The notes under the pieces were generated by a model. The model had not been told where the DNA came from and did no database searches. It was given only the letters and a program-made list of their open reading frames with translations. The position numbers and the translations under genes were made by a program. A DNA stretch of 9,836 bases. Source: Flavobacteriales bacterium. GTDB taxonomy: Bacteria; Bacteroidota; Bacteroidia; Flavobacteriales; UBA7430. Location of the stretch: positions 2,434-12,269 of the forward strand of contig NYWQ01000044.1 of NCBI GenBank assembly GCA_002685115.1, in the 5' to 3' direction. The number at the start of each line of letters is the position of its first letter. Within the stretch, counting starts at the first letter, position 1. Positions 9,001 to 9,836 of the stretch are shown here, in pieces.

Positions 9001-9836
9001 TGTAACTATAATGCTGTAGCAACCGATTCAGATGATTGCGTTTATTCAACAGATCTTGATGATTGTGCAACCTGTTCCGGTGAAACAGACGGTACAGGAA
9101 CTATAGTAGATAATGATACCGATAATGACGGTGTTTGTGGTGCAGATGAAATTGAAGGTTGTACTTTAGTATGGGCTGATAACTTTTTAGAGAATGCAAC
9201 TGATAGTAACGATCAGCTGTGTGTCAGAGAAGGTTGTATGGTTGTTAATATGTTCAATTACGATTCTTTAGCTACTTTTGATTCTGGAGGTTGTATTCAA
9301 TTTATTTATGGATGTACAGATGTTTCTGCTAACAACTACAATTCAGAAGCTAACACTCAAGGAACATCTGTTTGTTTTTATGAGGGTTGTATGGATTCAT
9401 TGTATCAAAATTATAATCCAATAGCAAATATTCAATCTGCTTGTATCTACTCAGGATGTACAAATCCAGAGTCCTTCAACTACGAAGAAATTGCCAATCA
9501 AGATGATGGTTCTTGTTACGATATAGTAATTGGTTGTATGGATTCTCTAGCGCAGAACTTTAATCAATTGGCAAACACAGCTTCATCTTGTGAATTTGTT
9601 GGTTGTATGGATTCTTCAGCTGATAACTTCCTTGAATATGCTAATATCAATGATGTTTGTTATTTCTATGGTTGTATGAACGAAAATGCATGTAACTATT
9701 CTGAACAAGCAAATGTTCAGCTTAGTAATTTCTGCGAATTCCCTCAACAGAATTATGATTGTGACTCTGTTTGTTTATTCGATTCAGATAATGATGGTGT
9801 GTGTAATGAATTTGAGATTTTTGGATGTTTAGATGA
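1..9836 (+). CDS. Giant cysteine-rich tandem-repeat protein, internal fragment (both ends outside the window)
   Basis: Frame 1 is open from the first to the last base: 3,278 codons, no stop and no frameshift, with the same repeat register kept throughout. The product is a chain of about 94 complete units, each opening with Gly-Cys (usually GCTD) and closing with a second Cys (usually DDGSC), with N-Y-N or a variant between. I count roughly 225-230 Cys but only about 22 Lys, 8 Arg and 6 His. The many paired cysteines imply folding in an oxidising place, outside the cytoplasm. Aspartate-rich stretches such as DNDSDNDG resemble calcium-binding loops. The sequence style matches large secreted repeat proteins of marine Bacteroidota as I remember them, so a surface adhesin, stalk or matrix protein is the best guess. 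Start codon, signal peptide and C-terminal sorting domain would lie outside the window. No enzyme motif is seen. An algal or viral origin is less likely but not excluded. The coding call is very secure; the function is not. Confidence 0.97.
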   Translation, partial: MDDGSCQVLGCTDDGSDFLDQFNNNDGSVGSDGLDDDGIYDLDQDGVQAGNYNANATINDFSCLSVVVQGCTDVLAFNFNLEANSDDGSCIPVVNGCADSLFVEYFDWTYNIDTLYQISNYDINPNTDDGSCSDTLIRGCTLFEYLDFNEDATVYKADECITLKVFGCMDTLFIESQLGVFNSTVYNTQQATQEDVDNGLAAQVGDDFQVDLFCVTFRVDGCNDQNYIEYDANANFNDGSCLTLKVFGCTASNSINFDEDASVDDGSCILAVSGCTDVFAFNYLDSANVDDGSCIDIILGCPDPNYLEHYNYNQTTFLLDTLPASEVYNTDAYSGDSYCVTPIIEGCTDNDFLEYYDYDSTNLSVTFKADIPNVNDGSCNILVGRGCMDDSYLEYESSFNVSVPSDCNTLKIEGCTDQEYVEYWNYDAINYVISTPDQQANIDDGSCLTLIVEGCLNEFADNYLVYLDSANVNNVSLCDGGFGCLLPQYVEYNSTYIGLDADSCIDLKVFGCVDSTAFNFDESANINGIDTLGSSDFFADLNQAGEEINTCYPFILGCTDTTSYNFIPSSNSNLIDVNTDDGSCYPIIFGCTDSTAFNFVQPVNDLFVDVNTDDNSCYQVKEGCLDLDAYNYNDWNGDGVADVFVSAESQNINTNIDSLCVAKEFGCMDPSAFNYDSLANTQETSLIDSSDPCIPYIYGCTDASQFNFDPTANTNQISETETISPCYAIIYGCTDALADNFIPLTNDSLVDVNTNNGTCEFLGCINQTASNFNPTANTDDGSCIISGCTIDLYSNYNPVASIDDGTCSYEIFEIYGCSDNNYLEFYNYNSSDLSISLVDLSVTNDNGTCFTPLISGCSLVGMFNYNSLVNVADNAICQEVVNGCTDSLFIEYWSYDTSTSTITMLNSPANTDDGSCLTSIVTGCTLVDDNQFDALANVYDTLACLVEGCADEAYLEYDMAVTLANTDFCITPVVFGCSDRTYLEFYDLEALFDDQDVYFLTEKTDVPNSNDGSCITKIVTGCFYSDFVNYNESVNVYNFYDVPNSYESDTTISDLCGAPLVTGCTDSIATNFDSAANIDAECFYTGCTLPFAFNYNAIADVDDGSCVPFISGCTVNLFANFNPLANIDDGSCSNATQVIYGCKDSLYFEFNSFATLEASPSTCINLNAIGCMDVNAETWNAQATIHDNTLCTYEVISGCTSDFYLEYNPLATISDITACNIPKILGCTNENSTNFNADANQDDDSCIEIILGCTNPEYIEYWNYDSELKTLSSPSQIANTDTEQTSCLNLINDGCTDLDYIETYNFNLFNGFYTLNDVNSSINVTNSSACQNPIVSGCIYDTFSEFNPQANVLNQADCINIIDNVCADPLADVFVDLTITSIYYTTGSSSYAYQEDNSLCDYTGCTNPAFLEYQENFTISDESACETYKVVGCNDTSFIESYLDVLYDAESDTYTVGELNPIVNFNDYSYCLTPIVQSCAIWYYQEFNPATNIVDNSKCLAIAIYECSDSLADNFNPNANFIQSGHPVNLSFNQENCEYQGCIDSNYIEFWDYNEVSNEISAPARIANIDDGSCNTSIVFGCTMEGMLNYDEAANANHVSFEDMSSPCIEKVYGCTDELYIEFNQDANIENGSCSELVYLGCLNSLSINYDPLANKNDGSCVQKIQGCADNGSVFEDLINNLTGEQLPDGVDDDYQYDYDGDGLAAFNYNSQANINLLCEPIVYGCILSDQFNYNSNANVNDGSCYPVIEGCLNESFYNYNDYDYDGAPNEFTNDVFVDINTDNVIYCEQQQLGCTDDKPILIDGTPVADNLDPNANTDNGSCIYYGCTDVDADNFQDWATNTGIINSCIYFGCTDVNSFNYDPQANSDVGCIPNVEGCVNSSFLEYWEFNATSNTITPLETPANVNNGSCLNFIKFGCTLETALNYDASANVNQVGFEDESTPCIPYIFGCTDSLAFNYNELANTDNELCVPYIEGCLNPLALNYNEDANVNSGCILPNYGCTDQSSFNYDEEAQVDDGSCYPIVEGCVNPFAVNYNSSANTNNGSCLAFVAGCTDVTALNYYSFATFDDGSCITAVPGCTNIYAVNYDENANQYLEGSCSYEVEEVEGCMFAFATNYNPLATIDDGSCSFNRAVSREAILICTDSTAIAGSYFPYGDVESNLYQGDSTFIANEWLVDNSTCLYPLVIQGCTDPTAINYNPNATEDDQSCILNAIYGCLDSTYLEYNDLATLDTDPSSCVNVKIEGCFDITASNYDPQVNTNLSDFSTCEYNTVLGCTDANYIEYWDYDVASQLISFFDTIPNQDDGSCLTEIQFGCTDSLAFNFESNANVNQTNAQNQTSTCVSIVLGCTDTSKFNFDLNANTDDGSCIDIILGCMNTEYTEYNEFANQDTDPSSCILAHTNGCTDASATNYNADATLDDASCEYAVLGCTDVTALNFNELADVDDNSCVYPILGCTDVNASNYNADATTDDNSCSGCSVTFAINYCSSCDLIDDSICEIEGCMDVNAPNYNSNATLDDGTFCSPFDTEVYGCTDPLYLEYYTYTGEEIYVLSGVATHLGQVITSDNGTCETLILMDCTNSDACNYNIQANVDLGTCNVPVDCETCSGEQDGTGTVVDNDSDNDGLCNVLDVVFGCTDATACNFNSSSTINSDNTTCVFTDGVCETCSGEQDGTGTVIDNDSDNDGLCNVLDVVSGCTDATACNFNSSSTINSDNTICIFTDGVCESCSGEQDGTGTVVDNDSDNDAVCNTLEVVGCIDQTACNYNAAATDSDDCIYTTDLDDCATCSGEQDGTGTVVDNDTDNDGICLLDEVAGCLDETACNYNSTATDSDDCLFTDGVCESCSGEQDGTGTIVDNDSDNDGLCNVLDIVSGCTDASACNYNSSSTINSDNSICILTDGVCESCSGEQDGTGTLVDNDSDSDGVCDALEVVGCIDETACNYNTAATDAADCVYSTDLDACASCSGEQDGTGTVVDNDTDNDGLCNALEILGCTDASACNYNAVATDSDDCVYSTDLDDCATCSGETDGTGTIVDNDTDNDGVCGADEIEGCTLVWADNFLENATDSNDQLCVREGCMVVNMFNYDSLATFDSGGCIQFIYGCTDVSANNYNSEANTQGTSVCFYEGCMDSLYQNYNPIANIQSACIYSGCTNPESFNYEEIANQDDGSCYDIVIGCMDSLAQNFNQLANTASSCEFVGCMDSSADNFLEYANINDVCYFYGCMNENACNYSEQANVQLSNFCEFPQQNYDCDSVCLFDSDNDGVCNEFEIFGCLD
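28..207 (+). repeat. Rare 60-residue unit with Asp/Gly-rich insertion, copy 1
   Basis: Codons 10-69 run GCTDDGSDFLD, then an Asn/Gly/Ser stretch, then DGLDDDGIYDLDQDG, then A-G-NYN and a closing Cys at codon 63. The DLDQDG segment looks like an acidic calcium-type loop. This unit aligns almost without gaps to the unit at 4999-5172, and I see no third copy in the window. It is more than twice the length of the basic unit but still has only two cysteines, so the extra residues are a loop between them. Confidence 0.8.
1867..1995 (+). repeat. 43-residue unit with a D-x-N-x-D-G-x-x-D loop, copy 1
   Basis: Codons 623-665 begin GCLDLDAYNYN and continue into DWNGDGVAD (codons 634-642). This fits the D-x-[ND]-x-D-G-x-x-D pattern of calcium loops seen in dockerin, EF-hand-like and VCBS/FG-GAP repeats. 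The loop follows NYN directly, and the unit closes with Cys at codon 660. A second unit of the same length and opening (GCLNESFYNYN) lies at 5251-5379, where the loop is degraded to YDYDGAPNE. Metal binding is inferred from the motif alone. Confidence 0.7.
4621..4839 (+). repeat. 73-residue two-unit block (40+33), copy 1
   Basis: A 40-residue unit (GCIDSNYIEFWDYN ... ANIDDGSC) is followed by a 33-residue unit (GCTMEGMLNYD ... ANANHVSFED ... SPC). The next GC is exactly 73 codons after the first. The same 40+33 arrangement occurs at 5632-5850 and 6829-7047. The second member carries an extra seven or so residues between A-N and the closing Cys, compared with the basic 26-residue unit. Confidence 0.8.
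4999..5172 (+). repeat. Rare 58-residue unit with Asp/Gly-rich insertion, copy 2
   Basis: Codons 1667-1724 run GCADNGSVFED, then NNLTGEQLPDG, then VDDDYQYDYDGDG, then AAFNYN, closing at Cys 1719. They match the unit at 28-207 position by position: GC-x-D-x-GS-x-F-x-D, NN, DG-x-DDD, Y-D-x-D-x-DG and A-x-NYN. The two copies are 4,971 bases apart. The DYDGDG stretch is a plausible calcium loop. The following 26- and 43-residue units also match the two units after copy 1 in length, though weakly in sequence. Confidence 0.8.
5251..5379 (+). repeat. 43-residue unit with Asp-rich loop, copy 2
   Basis: Codons 1751-1793 open GCLNESFYNYN, continue NDYDYDGAPNE and DVFVDINTDN, and close at Cys 1788. Length and opening equal those of the unit at 1867-1995, but the metal-loop pattern is poorer here because the Gly-Asp-Gly core is changed. 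It appears to be a diverged paralogue of that unit. Confidence 0.6.
5632..5850 (+). repeat. 73-residue two-unit block (40+33), copy 2
   Basis: The first unit reads GCVNSSFLEYWEFN ... TPANVNNGSC (40 residues). The second reads GCTLETALNYD ... ANVNQVGFEDESTPC (33 residues to the next GC). Closest relative is the block at 4621-4839, which shares the LNYD, A-N, V-x-FED and S-x-PC positions. Confidence 0.8.
6829..7047 (+). repeat. 73-residue two-unit block (40+33), copy 3
   Basis: The first unit is GCTDANYIEYWDYD ... PNQDDGSC (40 residues). The second is GCTDSLAFNF ... ANVNQTNAQNQTSTC (33 residues to the next GC). Spacing is identical to the other two blocks. The second unit has a standard GCTDSLAFN opening instead of the LNYD variant, so this copy is more diverged or was rebuilt from a basic unit. 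Confidence 0.75.
7435..7509 (+). repeat. Aberrant four-cysteine unit before the insert array
   Basis: Codons 2479-2503 read GCSVTFAINY, then C-S-S-C, then DLIDDSIC. It has four cysteines in 25 residues instead of two, with a CxxC directly after NY. It lacks GCTD and DDGSC. It sits about 300 bases upstream of the CxxC-insert array and may be a shortened hybrid between a basic unit and that insert. This origin is an inference. Confidence 0.6.
7996..8526 (+). repeat. Three-unit higher-order repeat, first copy (insert units 2-3-4)
   Basis: Units of 61, 59 and 57 residues. The first ends with FTDGV and contains SSSTINSDN; the second contains VVGCIDQTACNYN and ends TTDLDD; the third has DNDTDNDG and ATDSDDC. 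The same order of variants recurs immediately downstream. Equivalent points of units 2/5, 3/6 and 4/7 are each exactly 531 bases apart. Confidence 0.75.
8527..9063 (+). repeat. Three-unit higher-order repeat, second copy (insert units 5-6-7)
   Basis: Units of 61, 59 and 59 residues with the same variant order as 7996-8526: SSSTINSDN then TDGV; VVGCIDETACNYN then STDLDA; DNDTDNDG then ATDSDDC. Units 3 and 6 share their first 38 bases exactly, including silent sites (ggtgaacaag where units 2, 4 and 5 have ggcgagcaag). The last unit is two codons longer than unit 4 and ends in STDLDD instead of FTDGV, so some exchange or later editing followed the duplication. Confidence 0.75.
9157..9759 (+). 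repeat. Return to short two-cysteine units (eight units)
   Basis: Units start at codons 3053, 3078, 3104, 3129, 3152, 3178, 3201 and 3224, at 23-26 residues each except the last, which leads into the final insert. Openings are GCTLVWADNF, GCMVVNMFNYD, GCTDVSANNYN, GCMDSLYQNYN, GCTNPESFNYE, GCMDSLAQNF, GCMDSSADNF and GCMNENACNY. GCMD is commoner than upstream, and the Y-[IL]-E-Y class is absent. The last unit has Cys before NY, the signature otherwise seen only beside the insert array. Confidence 0.9.
9760..9836 (+). repeat. Ninth, divergent Cys/Asp-rich insert, running out of the window
   Basis: From codon 3254 the protein reads CDSVC, LF, DSDNDGVC, NEFEIF and then GCLD at the edge. It keeps three cysteines and the DSDNDG acidic loop, but has CxxxC in place of CxxC and lacks the whole SGEQDGTGT segment. 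It may open a second insert array downstream, which cannot be seen here. Confidence 0.75.

Larger units (their letters stand above)
7813..9156 (+). repeat. Array of eight CxxC/Asp-rich inserts alternating with GC-ACNYN units
   Basis: Eight copies start at 7813, 7996, 8179, 8356, 8527, 8710, 8887 and 9064, with spacings of 183, 183, 177, 171, 183, 177 and 177 bases, always whole codons. Each has C-[EA]-[TS]-C, then SGEQDGTGT (SGETDGTGT in copy 8), then VVDND[ST]DNDG and a third Cys. A GC unit follows; in copies 1-7 its centre is ACNYN or ACNFN. Six cysteines per copy replace the two of the basic unit. The DND[ST]DNDG stretch resembles the acidic calcium loops of thrombospondin type-3 repeats. 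DNA identity is high: I count about 13 differences in 183 bases between copies 1 and 2, eight of them silent, so the array expanded recently compared with the upstream mosaic and remains under protein-level selection. Confidence 0.95.

Noticed and set aside
7724..9070. Four minus-strand open frames (7724-7924, 7770-8156, 8165-8362, 8696-9070) that look internally repetitive
   Set aside because: Their repetitiveness simply mirrors the sense-strand insert array. They overlap each other in different frames, are unusually rich in His, Gln, Tyr and Leu or in Ser and Val, and show no family signature.
7813..9156. Regularly spaced similar repeats resembling a CRISPR array
   Set aside because: The period is 171-183 bases and both the 'repeat' and the 'spacer' parts are conserved, in frame and protein-coding. 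There are no short identical palindromic repeats with unique spacers.
7813..9156. EGF-like, granulin or knottin domains because of high Cys content
   Set aside because: Cysteine spacing (CxxC, about 20 residues, C, about 8-10, GC, 6-8, AC) does not fit those patterns, and the basic unit has only two cysteines.
7813..9156. Assembly artefact duplicating repeat units
   Set aside because: The copies carry many distinct silent and replacement differences and whole-codon length variants, so they are not clones of one read. Collapse of additional identical copies remains possible.
1..9836. Eukaryotic multi-exon gene
   Set aside because: The frame is continuous for 9.8 kb with no GT...AG interruptions needed. 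An intronless algal or viral gene cannot be fully excluded, but nothing requires it.

Overview
The whole 9,836-base window is the interior of one gene. Frame 1 of the + strand reads from base 1 to the last base with no stop codon, giving 3,278 complete codons. It has no recognisable start, ribosome binding site, stop or terminator, so the gene runs off both edges and encodes a protein well over 3,000 residues long. I translated it by hand and see no second gene, RNA gene, promoter or mobile element.

The protein is made almost entirely of small cysteine-bounded repeats. The basic unit opens with GCTD (or GCMD, GCLN, GCVN), has A-x-N-Y-N in the middle and closes with DDGSC, followed by a short hydrophobic linker into the next GC. 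By hand count the window holds 94 complete units, most often 26 residues long. Longer classes of about 28, 33, 40, 43 and 57-61 residues are mixed in. The chain is rich in Asp, Asn, Ser, Thr, Tyr and Cys and nearly free of Lys, Arg and His.

Layout: (1) bases 1-7812 hold an irregular mosaic of unit classes, including 'YLEY' units, a 40+33-residue two-unit block that occurs three times, and rare units with Asp/Gly-rich insertions. (2) Bases 7813-9156 hold eight closely similar copies of a CxxC plus Asp-rich insert (SGEQDGTGT, then DNDSDNDG). These alternate with GC units in which the residue before NYN has become Cys, and part of the array is a tandem duplication of a three-unit block. (3) Bases 9157-9759 return to plain short units. 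(4) Bases 9760-9836 begin another, divergent CxxxC/Asp-rich insert and then leave the window.

The AT-rich sequence, the strong preference for TGT over TGC, the intron-free frame and the repeat style (GCTD...NYN...DDGSC with CSGE.DGTGT inserts, which I recall from giant secreted proteins of marine Bacteroidota, especially Flavobacteriales) suggest a marine bacterium of that group. This is an inference, since no taxonomic marker gene is present. The likely role is a secreted or surface-anchored, disulphide-stapled and probably calcium-binding filament or adhesin. No catalytic domain, signal peptide, membrane segment or sorting signal is visible here, so function remains unproven.
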